NCBI RefSeq assembly: GCF_036324505.1
Contig: NC_086367.1
Span: 21,071,578 to 21,135,577, forward strand
Direction of reading: 5' to 3'
DNA from: Eleginops maclovinus
Lineage: Eukaryota > Chordata > Actinopteri > Perciformes > Eleginopidae
DNA: 64,000 nucleotides
The notes under the pieces are model-generated. The model ran no database searches. It had not been told where the DNA came from and saw nothing but the letters and a program-made list of their open reading frames with translations. Each line of letters opens with the position of its first letter. The first letter of the stretch is position 1. Positions 1 to 63,137 of the stretch are shown piece by piece. Both the position numbers and the translations under genes were made by a program.

Positions 1-117
1 GAGTGGTATCGATTTTTCTCAAAGAATTCCCAAAATGCGTCACTTTTAAGTGTGTGTGTGTGTGTGTAAAGGGTGTGTTATACGGTCTGTGGGTGGGTGT
101 GGAGTCTGAACTTTGTG

Positions 118-120
<3 letters not shown>

Positions 121-149
<29 letters not shown>
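121..149 (+). repeat. (TG)n microsatellite
   Basis: 29 bp of pure TG following a TG-rich stretch from about 51. Confidence 0.97.
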
Positions 150-153
<4 letters not shown>

Positions 154-1836
154 TTATGACCGAGTCTGCAGGCGTCTTTAGGAGACAACATTTCTTGTTG
201 TTCTTTCTGTCCTCAACAAACTTTCCCCAGTGGCCGTCTCACCCGCCCTCACCCTCTCACTGATTCATATCTGGGATCACCCTCCCCCCACCCACCTCTT
301 CCTGTGTTTATGTTGGACATTAATGTATCACCAGTCCCTCATGTGCTGGGGCTCTGCTGTGTGTGGACGACTGGAATTGAAATGTAGCTTTAGAAGGCAG
401 GATTTACAGCGTGAGGGGGAACTGGAGCTGCAGCACAAACTGAGCAGGCTGGAAGGTGTTTGAATATATTGATAAGGGGCAACATATCCTCTGTGAGTGT
501 AGTTAATTTAATCCTCACAATAGATCACTCTGAAAACTATGGCTTAGGGCGGGAAACCCACAGAGTCTCGTTACCTCTGCATCTCTGCTGAGCTGTTTGG
601 CCTCTCTCTCAGCTCATAGTGTGCTTCAGTAGCACACGTACAGGCTCTGATAACCCCACTGTACTCTACCAAACAGCTGACAGACAGTAAGGAGGGAATA
701 AAGGAGTATTTAGCAGCAACAGAGCCAGATACTTCCTTCAGGAATTGGAGTACAGACTCCTTTAACACCAAATTTATCGTCTGGAAAAAACAAAGCACAT
801 TTAGCTTTATTTCTGCAATTGTAAAAGCAGGACATGTTTCATTTGATATTTTGAACCACCAACATGTCTGAAACGCCACGATTGATACCTCTCAGCCAGT
901 CAGGCTAGGTTTGTCAGAGTTAGACATGCACGATTAATCAAAAATAGCTATTACAGGCGATTGCCGAATCTAAATCGTAGTAATCGCAATTTCTGGTAAA
1001 GGAAAATTTGGAAGTCATTTGTTTTTTAGCTGTTAACAAAAAAAAAACCCAGCAGAAATGAGTACACTTTAATATTTGTATTATTTAGATTTTATTATTT
1101 ATACAGTGTGTATGAAAAGCTCCCCAGGTATTCCTCAGATCCTGTGTGGATGTTTGCTGCTCGGCTTCAGGGTGTCCTAGTTTTTTGTTCATGTAAATGT
1201 TATGAGGTGTTGTTGTTTTTATTTAGAAGACCCTATCAAAGATTCAGCCGTTCTGAGATGAAGAGTTGCATAAAGGGTAAAGGTATTTTGTTTTATATCG
1301 TCCATTAAAAAAAAAAGAGCTTAGCAGTGCAGGACACAGATGAGGTGTGTGTGAGAGGTCGCCTGTAACTCTGTTTTGAAGTTGTTGTTGCACCTACTGG
1401 GAACAGCCCATAATGAAGGGTGTGGGAACAGGATTCTTTGTGAACATGTGAGAAAAAGAACAAGCATGACTACGCACGCGCTTACACATCATTTTCCGTG
1501 TCGCTTTTCATGTGTGTTGCATGATGACACGTAGTCGGGGATTCCTCATGGTGAGAGATGGTGTAGACGGTCGAGCGACGCTGAGTCATCACAACGTCTT
1601 CAACAAAAAGCACGCTGTGTAGTCTAAACTTGGCCTGAAATTCAGTTCTATCGTCTTTCATGTCTCGACCCAGTGATGAGAGACAGACTCAGAGCACTGA
1701 GGTCCAGACGTGGTTAGGGTGTGTGTGTGTGCGCGCATGTGTGTGCGTGTGTCATGCTGATGATGAAATGTGCTGGTTTAAGATCTAAATGTTAAACTGA
1801 AACAACATGCTGAGTTCAGAGCCCCTCACATTCCCA

Positions 1837-1848
1837 GACACACACACA

Positions 1849-1891
<43 letters not shown>

Positions 1892-1895
1892 ACGC
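1837..1895 (+). repeat. (CA)n microsatellite, interrupted
   Basis: CA repeat with TACA interruptions. Confidence 0.95.
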
Positions 1896-3293
1896 ATAAA
1901 CACAATTGTTTGCTCATCTGAGGGTCCTGAACTACACACTTGCACACACTTGGTGCTTCATCACAGTTATTACAAACTGTTTTTGCTGAGTCTCCACTTG
2001 CTGCTACACCTGAACTGGTTTAAAGGTGTGTGTGTATGTGTGTGTGTGTATATAGAGATGGAGCACACAGGCTTTTGTGTGTGTGATGAGACAGTTATGC
2101 AATCTTGTGCGTGCACATCTCACTTTGCACGATGGTGTGTAACACTCTGATTTATGTCATTTAAAATCTCACGTTTAATTTAACGATGAACCGCCGTCCG
2201 GAAAACCGGAGTGTCTGGATTTAAAGTGTTTTTCTTCAACATGTCTTTACCTCCTCTCTTTCACCTTCATCATACCGACCTGTCTACGAAGGTATTATAC
2301 ATGTGTCTCACGGCGTTGTGCTCGTCTGCAGGCGTGTTAGGCGATGTGTTTGGAGAGCTTTGTTTGCAACCCGGTTCTGTTTACGTGCTTGTGTAATGAC
2401 GTAGTTGTGTGTGTGTGTGTGGGTGTGTGGGTGTGGGTGTCTCTGCACCACAAACAGATTTATTTTTGGATCAGGCTAAAACACATGGATGTGTTTTAGT
2501 AAAATGGATACCAGCAATGGCAGATAAGATGATCATGCCTCCATGACATCTTGTTCTGCAGCAAGGAGGGTCAAGTGTAAATCAAAGTTGCTGAGCGTGG
2601 TCAAACACCTAGAGGAAACGCCTTTGTAGTTTTGACAGTTTTCAATCTGTATGATGTTAAACCAACAGATGTACATTTGGTCACACGACTGCTTTTTCAT
2701 CAAGCTGTGACTCCTGCAGTCTCAAATGACATGTCAGTTATTCCATTGTATACTTTCCCTCTACCATCTCTCTCTCTCTATTGGGAAGGAGTTTCCACTT
2801 TAGTCCATTTCCTATTGATGGATCTTTTGCCAGCTGTTTACAGAATTATGCTACCCCTCATTTGAACATTTTAGAAGATGAGCCTTGAACGTTGAATTAG
2901 CTTTTTGCTTGACAGTTATTCTTCTTTTGTGCATACATGATCAAAGCTGTTGATCAAAAACTATGAATAATATAATAAGAAGAAATGTCTAGGAGAAAGG
3001 GGTATTCTCTGAAAGCACACAAGTAATTTAAGTTGTGACTATCCTAGAAAAAACAAATTATTCTCGTGTTCACTTGTTCTTCAAAGCTGGATTTTTCCTC
3101 TCTTCATCCCTCAGTCGTACAACTCCAAATGTCTGATTTAAAAAAAAGTCTTTAACTCTTTATCTCGTGTGTTGAATCTGCATAAAAACCAGAGTGTGAA
3201 AGCTGCAGTTTGAGGGGTTAATCTGTAATGTGTAAAATGGTTGTATTGTTTCTGTAAACTCACTTGCTTATTGTTGTTTGTGTGTCCCTGCAG

Positions 3294-53570
<50,277 letters not shown>

Positions 53571-54333
53571 GTACGTGGACGCCATGTTTTTGTACACAAA
53601 TGGACGCACGAGTCAGTGTTTTTACAGGTGTTTTCAGCGATCGTCACAACCGTTTATTCAGATGTGTGTGTGAGCAAAACATCTGGGCCTCAAATGACCG
53701 AGAGATGCATCCTCAGTTTTCAACGTTCTTCCTTTTCCTCGACTGGGAATAGCTCTTCATTCCGTCTTTGATGATATAATCAAGAAAAGCTTCACGCTGT
53801 TTTTTAGATGGGCTGAAGTCATTCTTAGAAATATAAAGACTCGGGTCGAAGAGGAGAAGTTTGTGGAAGTGGTGAGGCTGGAGAGGAAATCACAGCACTT
53901 AGTGTTATTGACTGCTGACCTTTACCAGTGTGTGAATGTGTGTGTGGTTTTACTGTTCCAATATCAGACGCTTTCTGCTGCAGAGTAATTTAGCATGTAA
54001 CATAATTTAATGCTGGAACGATTTGTGCAAAAGTTGATTAGGTGACGACGGAAAGTTTACAGCAGTTTTGATTATCGATAATAAACGCTGTAAATTCCGT
54101 GGTTCCAGTTTCTCCAACGGGAAGTTTTTATGTCGTTGTAAATTGAAAATCGTTGGCTTTCTGACTATTTTGGCTTAGATGTCTTGTTTTCACCTGTTCT
54201 TGCAATCATTTGAGACATTTATAAACCAAAAAATGGATTGAACGAATGCAGTTGCACCATAATCTGCTGCTGCAATAGAGAGTAACGGCTGTCCGCTCGC
54301 AGTTTTTGACTTATGTATGAAGTCAATGGTAAG

Positions 54334-54585
54334 TTAAAGGGGCCTTATTTTGACACGTCTCCATGCTTTAATGTTCAAAAAGCTCTTTATGTTTCTCATA
54401 CTGCCTGTGCTGCGTCACTCTTTTCATCCTCTGTCTGAAACCAGAGCCCAGTCTGCTCTGATTGGTTAGCTTGTGTTCCGGCTCTGATGTGATTGGTCAA
54501 CCGCTTAGAGATGGTCCCGCCCCTTGGCCTGTTAGCTACAATGTGTTGCCAATAGTAGTGTAAGTGTTACCTAGTGATGTCGCCA
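54334..54585 (-). mobile_element. dispersed CCAAT/GC-box element, minus copy
   Basis: It begins TTAAAGGGGCCTTATTTTGA and shows CATGCTTTAATGTTCAAAAA, AGTCTGCTCTGATTGGTTAG, TGATTGGTCAACCGCTTAGA and GGTCCCGCCCC. It lies in the last brf1 intron of the window. Confidence 0.7.
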
Positions 54586-57500
54586 CATCTCAAACGCATT
54601 ATAAAACAAGAAGCATTAAACGACCATCACATGAAGGTATCCCCTTTTTTAATTGGGAAAATAATTGTGTATATTAAACATTGTGGACACAAATACGTTG
54701 TTATCAGGTAGACCTGCACCATGTAATGCACTTGTAAACAAACTTTGATGTTTTTAATAGTTGGAGTTCCCCTTGAAGAACAAACCCCCTTTTGAAATAC
54801 TAATTCTTCCTTTACATCTTATTGTGTATTTCCCTTCAGCATCAGATCTGATATCAGGTGCATTAACCCGCTCCGATGTGTGCGGAGTACACACAGCCTC
54901 AGAGATTACAGCTGTTGTGCTAGCACCGTTAAGAAGTCTTTTCCTGCCTATCAACACTTCTGAATTTAATCAGATATTTACTATGTTCTCTTGTTAACAC
55001 TCTTACCGGTAATGTCAACCACCGATGCTGCCCTGATAAACAACCCCTAAAGTACACAAATCCATATTTAATTGAGTTTGCTCAGCCCCTCAAACGAGTA
55101 AATAACCCTGAATTTAAACAGCGGATGCTCGACTGAGCGGAGGTGAGATGGATGCAGAGTGTTTGCTCCTCTGTGATGCAACACCAGCCATTCTCGGGTC
55201 AAACACACCCAGTTTTTTTTGTCTCGTTTTTCTGGCGGTGCATTCACTCCATGATGATGATGATGAGGCGGCACTTCTCCTGTCGACCAGAATAATCACC
55301 TGCGACAGGAGGACAGATGCTCAGTTTTGTGGGGTTTTTTTCCTCAACTCTTGTGGGATTTTCCTCCACTTTCTCTGCCAGGATTTGTGTGTCTCTGTCT
55401 CGCCTTTCTCTCGTGACATGCATTCACACCGAGTCTTTCAGAGGGATTTAATGGGGTTTTTCTGCAGAGAGGAAGAATGGCTCAGTGTTGTTCCTCTTGA
55501 GTTTGTTCGGTGTAGGTGGAAATTGGTTTCCTATGGTCTCCCATAGTCAGTCCTTTCAGTTAGTGTTTGTTGTAGGTACCAATTTAAAGCTTTGTTTAAG
55601 TCCTATAGAGTTGTGAGTGTAGGAATGAGTCGTAAAGCCTGTATACGAGTCAGCATTTTAGTTCTTTCATTTCAATGTAAATTGTTTTAACTTGTTTTCG
55701 GTTATATGAGCGTAAGAGATTTTCTCGTTTTGTTCTACGACCCCACTGGTGAACAGCTTTTATGTATCTTAAAATCAGCATTTGCTAAGAAGTGACTAAA
55801 TTAGACTCCTGAACGTAATCACGGCAAGCATTATCCGCCTTTAGCTTAGCGGTGGTGACTTGAAGTCATGCTAACGTGCTGTGGTTTTTTAAGCGCCTAA
55901 CGTTCTGCCGATTGGTGTTAAGATGTGGAAATGATCCTGCTAAATAAAACATGCAACAAACCCAGATTATTTCCTGCAGCTCTCCAAAATCCAACGACAA
56001 ATCCAATTGGCTTGTATCGAGGGAGCCCTTGCAATGCTTACTTCTGGGCGTATAATATTACGTCATGACCGCACCCATCTGTAGAGGTGTCTGTTCAGTC
56101 ATTAAGAGGCCCAGCCCCCATTTCCTCCCTCGTTTTGTGGTGACATTTGTGGTTGTAGTTTGCCAGGCCTGTCGAGAAATCTGTGATAACTCACTTGGTT
56201 AAATTTGATCTCAAAATGTCTCCTTCACGTCTTTTTTGGCACAAGTTTCTATTCATTTCTAATCAAATGTTTTATTAAATGCTCTTTAATTTAATGGTTT
56301 TGTCACTTGGCCGTCCACGGAGTGATGGGAATGAAAACAAGAGAACAAACACACGACAGATTTAAGGAATTGAGGCCACCGTCTGTTTGTGTACAAAAGA
56401 GTGGAAAACAGGTCATGGAAACAAATATGCAACATGGAATTCACTTTGTTGGAAACCCTTCAAGCATTTTATCTGACTAAGAATTTGACAAATAGTTGTG
56501 ATGATATTTAATGTTGTATTTGGGAGCTGTGACTCAACATTGCGTCAGTATTTAATCAAAGGGTTGATTTTTTTTGATCTTCAGCTACTGCTGTCCACGT
56601 GTCCTCGAGCAAGAGGCCCAAACAAACCGAGAAGCCATGGGTTTGTTTCCCATTATTTCCCTTTCAGATGGCCAACTATTTATTGGAAGTTTATTTTATT
56701 ACAGGCAACTGGCAAACAGAAAAATGAAAAGCAGAGACAGTTTTTTTTTCGTTTACTAAAAACAAATGCAAAAAAGAATAAAAAACTGAAAAACTCCAAG
56801 AAAAAAATCAAGAAAACAGAAACTTAAAAACCAACAACTAATTTAAGCACGTTTTTAAAAGGAGATAACACTTAGAAAGTCGAAAACAAAAACTGCTTAT
56901 CTAAAAAAAATACATATATATAAATGAATAAATAAAATATAATAAAAGGAATCAGAAAAATACAAAAAATATCCGTCAACAGAAATACTAAAAGAGCAGA
57001 GAAGTGATTAGAAGAAATACAAAGTTGATCTATAAAAGCTGAAGAAGAAACTCAAATTGAAAATAAAATAAAGGGGGAAAATGAGGTTGAAAATAACCCT
57101 GAAAACTCAGAATCGATGCAGATCCAGCGTCTCGGGGGATGATAAGAAGCCCACACTCGTCCTCCAACAGAATGATTGATGACACAAATTATGACACATT
57201 ACAGCACTTCCCATTTAGAGCGAGGTAATCTGATGCTTTATTGATCGTCGTGGGGAAATTGTCTTTTGTGCCGCCCGCCCTTCCACAGGGAGAGGTCGGA
57301 GGTCGCGTCAGCACGGTGAGGCCGGCCGTCTGATACAGTGTGTGTGTGTGTGCGTGACGAGGCTTCAATCTGCATCCTTCCGCTCGAGTGTCCGTTTAAT
57401 TCTCCATAAAATGCTCAAGGAAAGAAAATAACTTGAGGGCTTTTATGACGATAGGAAACCTCTTTTTTCGAGTGGATCCTCGATGTCTCAAATGCTTTAG

Positions 57501-57667
57501 ATCGTTCTGGAGATGCTTCGTTAATCATCTGAAGATTCCAATCCCATCTTTAAGTGATGATTGCTTCCCTTTTGTTTGAGTGAAGAGAACCATTGCATCA
57601 AACTAACAGTATCTATCCAATTTCTCCCCCCTGTAGAGCGTTGGTCGACACACATTGAAAGAAGAGC

Positions 57668-57715
57668 TTTAAATCTGCACAGATCTTGGTGCTACGCTTC
57701 CGGTTTCTTTACCAA
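57668..57715 (+). repeat. 48-bp direct repeat, copy 1
   Basis: TTTAAATCTGCACAGAT at the left and GCTTCCGGTTTCTTTACCAA at the right. It aligns without gaps to 58541-58588 with four differences. Confidence 0.8.
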
Positions 57716-57724
57716 AGACTTGTG

Positions 57725-57830
57725 ATTTTTGGGCGGTGGTGGCAAAGTCCATAGGCTGTGCTTCAAGTCCCAGAAAGACCGTGTGCTACCAAGGTGTCCC
57801 TGAGCAAGGCATCGCCCTCTACCCTTCCTA
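57725..57830 (+). mobile_element. degenerate SINE relic
   Basis: A box-B-like GCTTCAAGTCC (57760-57770) is followed by CCAAGGTGTCCCTGAGCAAG, a phrase typical of the body of tRNA-derived fish SINEs. Box A is poor. Confidence 0.45.
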
Positions 57831-58334
57831 GCATTTGGACGGGTGACATACAGAATGTACCTTTTCCCTCTGTGGGACGATAAGAGGGGTATATTCTTCT
57901 CTCTTCTCTTGGTCGGACAAAACATAACAGTATTTGAATGAATGCACCTATTTCTTTTTTAAGGGCTTTTTGTAGACTAAACGATTAACCATCAGCTGTT
58001 TATATTGTTGTTATTTCCATTTAGTTGACATCCCCACAGTGTTGCATGACTGGAGAGGGAACTTGTGGATGTTAAACTTTACATTTTGTTAGTCCAGATA
58101 AGTGTCAGTGACCCTGGATCAGTATCGATGGTGCTATTTGGCTCTAAATATTGAAGTTGTCCAGTTTTTTTGGGGTCATTTTCAGTCTTCTGAGTGTTAG
58201 GATTAAAGATGTTTGATCTGTGATTTGTTAGTCCATGTTTTGCTGATGTTCCCTGATCCAATTCAAATTGTGCTAACCCTAGACTAACCTTCTATAATTG
58301 TGAATTTGAACAATAGTTGTTCTATAGCTACGTT

Positions 58335-58520
58335 ATTGTGGGGTCAGCCATCCCTGAGCCACAGGGTTCAGGAGGTAGGGGGTCGTCGGACAATCAGAAG
58401 GTCAGTGGTTTGAACCCCCGCCCGAGGTTGTCTTTGGTCAAGATATTAAACCCCTAATTACTTGCCATGGGGAAGCACACACAATCTCATGTGACTACCA
58501 TTATTGTCTATTTGAAAGTG
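58335..58520 (+). mobile_element. tRNA-derived SINE relic
   Basis: GGTTTGAACCC at 58407-58417 is one base off a box B, preceded by a decayed box A region (CCTGAGCCACAGGG). TTTGGTCAAGATATTAAACC downstream resembles the SINE body motif GAGCAAGACACTTAACCC. Confidence 0.5.
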
Positions 58521-58540
58521 AAACAAGAACCTGTTCTTTA

Positions 58541-58588
58541 TTTAAATCTGCACAGATTTTAGGGCTAAGCTTCCGGTTTCTTTACCAA
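58541..58588 (+). repeat. 48-bp direct repeat, copy 2
   Basis: Second copy, 44 of 48 bases identical to 57668-57715. It lies just right of a SINE relic, whereas copy 1 lies just left of one. Confidence 0.8.
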
Positions 58589-61500
58589 TCTTCCATTCTT
58601 CTTGGACTCTTGCTTGAGGTATCTTTGTGTCTTTCTGTCCCTTTTTATATTCTCAGTTTGGTTAAACCCCTTCAAACAATAGCATCTATTTGTAAAGGCG
58701 ACGTTCTACAACCTAAGAGCATTAAAGAGCACTCGGATGTATAGAATATTCCTTAGATATCATAATTTACTTTTTGGGAGGCAGATTCCAAACTTTTGCA
58801 CCTTGTTGTATCTTGATATTTGATACTTTGATCCCAGTATTTATCAAAGTTTGCCAGCAGAAGCCACGATTACACCAGATCAACAACAACAACAGAACTA
58901 CGACATGGCTAAGAGGCTGCTGGATTTGAGCCGCTCCAGTTGGCTAATGGCTGCTGCCAGAATATCAAATCTCTTCCTTGGAAAGCCGACATGCCCCATG
59001 AATGAAGGACCATCTCCAGTTTCGTGTTCTGGCTTTGATCGGTCTGCAGAGCTGCTTCACACATGACCTGTCTGGTTGGTTTTTAAGAATGGAAGCTCTC
59101 TTCTGACCTGTTTTTGAATTTTTTAAACGCCTTCCTGTCTCGTCAATGAATCATTCATTGCCATCACCGTTGTGAATCATTCATTCTTTTCCTGAATGGA
59201 AACGCGCTCCATCCATTTATCCGGAAATCGCTGAACTCTGCACTTTTTCGCGTTGGATGCACAACAATGTTTTCAACCCCTGCGGTTTTTCAGTTTGCAG
59301 AAGCTCTACCCAAAAGCCATTAGAAGCAGCAAAATGCCAGGTGGCCTTGCGTGCAACAAGATGGTGATAATCCTCCATTCTCTCGTAACATGTCAGCGTA
59401 GCACTGGAATGGGAAAGACAAAACCCCATCTGAAACGGCGACGGTTGAGCGCAGAATGGTCTCTTTCAGGCCGGCGCTGGAGGAGCAGACCGTTGCTCCG
59501 GCCTCTGAAAAGGTTGTTGTGCTGGTTATTGAAAAAGAGGAGAGGCCTGGTGTCAGGGAGACCTATGAAAGTGCAGGAGAAGGCCTGCTGACAGTGCAGC
59601 CATTGTGCCTTGTTTGGAGGCCTCGCTGAGGGGCTACACTGAGGCATTGTGCAGCTCCGGCCTCCCCTCTCTCTCCAGGTCCTCCTCCGGGCTCGAGCTT
59701 CTCCCAGTGCTCCACTTAAGGGGTTTTCCTCTTGTAGATGCTCAGCGTTCAGCTCTGACGATCAGCCTGGAGTTGTTCCTCTTCTCTTCCACTTTTCCCT
59801 CCGTGTGTTGCTCTTAGTACTTTTGTCTTCTTCTGTCTCGCCATTCAAGGATGTTTCTGCCCTCAGTCGGACACTCCTTGACTGATCTTGTTTGGCACTC
59901 GAACACCACTCAGAGTTTAGTACAAGTGGAGCATTAAAGAGGATTATAATATTCAAATCTAAGATGGTGTGGTCTGGATTGAAGATTTGCTGTCGCTTGA
60001 GCCAACACATTTTCATTCATTGCAACATTGATGTTTTATTTCGTAGCATTAGGTCCCGAATACAGAACCATCAATGAGGATAAAATGTAGGTTTCATTTC
60101 AATAACAGATATAGTATCTTCATTTGCAGAGATCTAAATAGTCTAGTTACATTTGAGAAAAAATGCAACACATTTCCTCAACTTCAAGGCATTCAAATGA
60201 AGCGTTTCATCTCATTTTGTGTTTGAAGACAGCTTCATGCATTGCAATGTTTAGATGGTCTTTACCTAACTAAGAGTAGCTTGAATTAGCCAGCCAGTGT
60301 TGCTCTTTTAGCACATTTAAAAGGTTAAATCTTACTTTTTATTTCCTGTATTGCACCTGTAAATGATTTTACCTTTTTGAAAGGCTAAATCCTTTATGCT
60401 GAATGTCTTTATTCCAACTTTCTTCAACTGTACTCCATTCATAATCTATAAAGTAATAAGTGTACTTGACCTACTATACTGTACTTGCAAGAACAGACTC
60501 TGAGTTGTGCCCTAGATATTCCCGTGAGGGTCTTTGATTTTGTAATTATACACAAGGAATCGTGACGGAGATGCGACGATCCTTCAGTGTTCATCATCCA
60601 AACCCGTCAAAACAACAAACCTCTGCACATGTTCAGTGAAGATGTTCCCAGCTTCAGATGATCACTGTTTGTCTTCTGTGCTTAAAAAACTATCCAATTT
60701 TCTTCTTCCTGCTCCCATCTCAGCCTCTCCTCTAGAAAAGCGCATCACTCTCCATCTCTACCCTTTCCCCCCCATTTACCTCTCCGCATTTTTCCTCTCT
60801 GTGCCTCCTTATTGCTCTCTTGTACTTTCCCCTCCATTTTTCTCACTTTATCTCCCACCTTCTTTCTCTCTCCAGGTTTGTCTCATCCCACTTTTATCTG
60901 TTTTCTTCCCTCTCCTCCGCCTGTCCTCTATCTCGCCTACTTTTCTAATCCTGCCTTTCAGTTGAAAGCCTTCAGCAGCAGCTACAGGCCTCTATCACTC
61001 TGCACCATCAGGACTTTTCTTGCTTTGGGCTTTTGCAACCTGCTAACGAGTTTTCTTTTCTTCTTCTTCTTCTTCTGTTGTTTTTCTCCTCCTCCTCCTC
61101 CTCCCGGTCTTGTCTCTTTCATCTCTTCTCTTGATCTATCCACTGAAGTGTTTGGGCTGATTTGTCTCACTTAACTTGGACAAGTTTGATCGAAAGACTT
61201 CAAAATGATACGGAGAATTCATGTGACGACCAGCTAACGACTTTGATGAGCACTTTGGGGTGAAATTGTTTGCCGTTAGAGCTTGTTGGCTTTGGCTCTC
61301 ATCTTACTTTGCTTGTCATTGTTCGAAAAAGTTAAGAGGGATTTTTATTTTTCCATTAAAGTAGTAGCTAACAAGAACCCGAAGCCTCTTCTTTTGGGAG
61401 GCAGGGTTGTAAAATATTCTTCAAGGAGATTTAAAACCACTGGTCAGTCTGTGGCATCTGTTAAGTCAGACTTCTGGATGTTACACACAAGCAGCTGCTA

Positions 61501-63015
61501 ATTCAACAGTGATAAAGTAACAGTGTTTGAAGGTGCGTTTAACACTCTTGCTGCTAAATGTTCATCACTACTGGGTTTATTAGAGCGTGTGTATTTGAAA
61601 AATCAAGAATAAGAACAGAGAAAAAGCTGAAAGAAGCTAAAACGCTCCATGGAGTTGAAAGGATGTTCAAACTTGGTAATAATGATCTGTTATTGCAACA
61701 CAATGAGAAATGCCTTCCAGATTACAGAAGTCATTTGGTTCAAATGCATTTACATATGTGGAGTTTTGAAGCTCGAAGTTCCTTCATGGACTTGTTGATT
61801 TGCATTTGTAGACCTTGTGCTTTAGAGGTGCAGTTCACATTTTTCACAGTAAATCTTCAACATTCCCTTTTTAATATAATCATTTCTCGACTACCAGATT
61901 TATATTTCGACCTGTTGAAGGTCAGGTTATCTCCTCTTCTGTTTGCCTTCTCTTCTCACGTATTTCCTCTCCTCTCACCTTCATCCTATAAAGACCTTTT
62001 TGATAACCCTCTGTCTCTGCATCCACCCTTTCTCCCAACAGCCTTGAAACAAAAACTTTACTAGCTGATGAACACACTTCAACCGAGGCATGCCTGCAGC
62101 ACTTTTCTCTTGGCGTCTGTCCCGCTGTTATCTCGTCTTTGTCTATTTACGTCACTCCATTTCACCTCCGCCCATCCATCCCTTCCTCCCACTCCGTGCT
62201 CCTACTAACCCTTCAGAGCCCTGCTGTACTCACTGTACGTCCCGTTGCACTCATTCACTTCTCCCTCTCTCCCTTTCTGCCCTCCCCTTCTCTTTCTGTC
62301 TTCACCCTCCACCTCCTCCAGCCAGCTGCCAAACAGACCCTCCCTGTTCCCTCCATCCCTACTGGAGGATGGAAAGCAGTCTTCCATAAATAGCCCATAT
62401 AATTGCCCTCTGGTGATATTTTTTCCCTCCTTCTTTCCCCCCCATTCAAAGCTTTCTGTTTTAGTGAACTTGTTCTTTTAGGACAAAGAAAAAGCAAATT
62501 CCTCAGTGCATTTTTTTCCTCAGAAAGAGGGGGAGTCAAGGCAGCCACTTTTTGGTCTGTCTTGGTTTTTCCACAAATGTAAATCGGGACCAACTGGCGT
62601 ACTCAGCAGTTCTTCGGTCCAGATGTTGCCGCTGCCACCACTTGCAGGAAAGAAAAGGAAATGCTTCCCATTTTGGTTTTCAGCCTGTCAGAGCAGGTGT
62701 CAGGAGAAAGACATATTAAAACAGAAACAGGAAAAACTGAGAGCAGTTAACTCTCCACCTGCAGTGAAGTGGAAAAAGGGAGGTTTGGACTTCACATTTT
62801 CCTGCCCTGGCACACTCGATGGAGGAGGATGTTTTTCCTTGTAATGCGACCAGCTGTGTGAGGGGAGGGTGTGTGATTTGTCTGTGGTTTGCTGCTCCTC
62901 CCTCTCAGTCTCTGATCTCCCATCCCTGAAAAACAGTGACCAATGAGCCGTTGGATGCTGGTGGAGGTTAACAGACAAACAGACGCACAGAGAGGTTCAT
63001 GGGGGAAGCCAGGCC

Positions 63016-63137
<122 letters not shown>

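Larger units (their letters stand above)
1..3293 (+). other. brf1 intron (left end of window)
   Basis: No exon was recognised here. The stretch holds (TG)n at 121-149, TG-rich tracts near 1719-1750 and 2405-2440, and (CA)n at about 1837-1895. The expected zinc-ribbon exons of BRF1 (CxxC pairs) were looked for in the translations and not found, so they should lie further left. Confidence 0.7.

Noticed and set aside
58851..59066. Gln-rich ORF (DQQQQQNYDMAKRLLD)
   Set aside because: A short CAA repeat in intron; no homologous protein recognised and no splice sites in a fitting phase.
59041..59070. Possible brf1 acceptor (ctgcag followed by agctgcttc) as start of the C-terminal exon
   Set aside because: The resulting residues do not match the C-terminal region of BRF1 and the frame soon ends.
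60958..61174. tttcag followed by an open frame as a candidate last brf1 exon
   Set aside because: With the required phase, the first full codon after the acceptor is TGA.
61558..62064. 168-codon plus-strand ORF
   Set aside because: AT-rich composition, no recognisable domain, and it runs into pyrimidine-rich low-complexity DNA; most likely chance.
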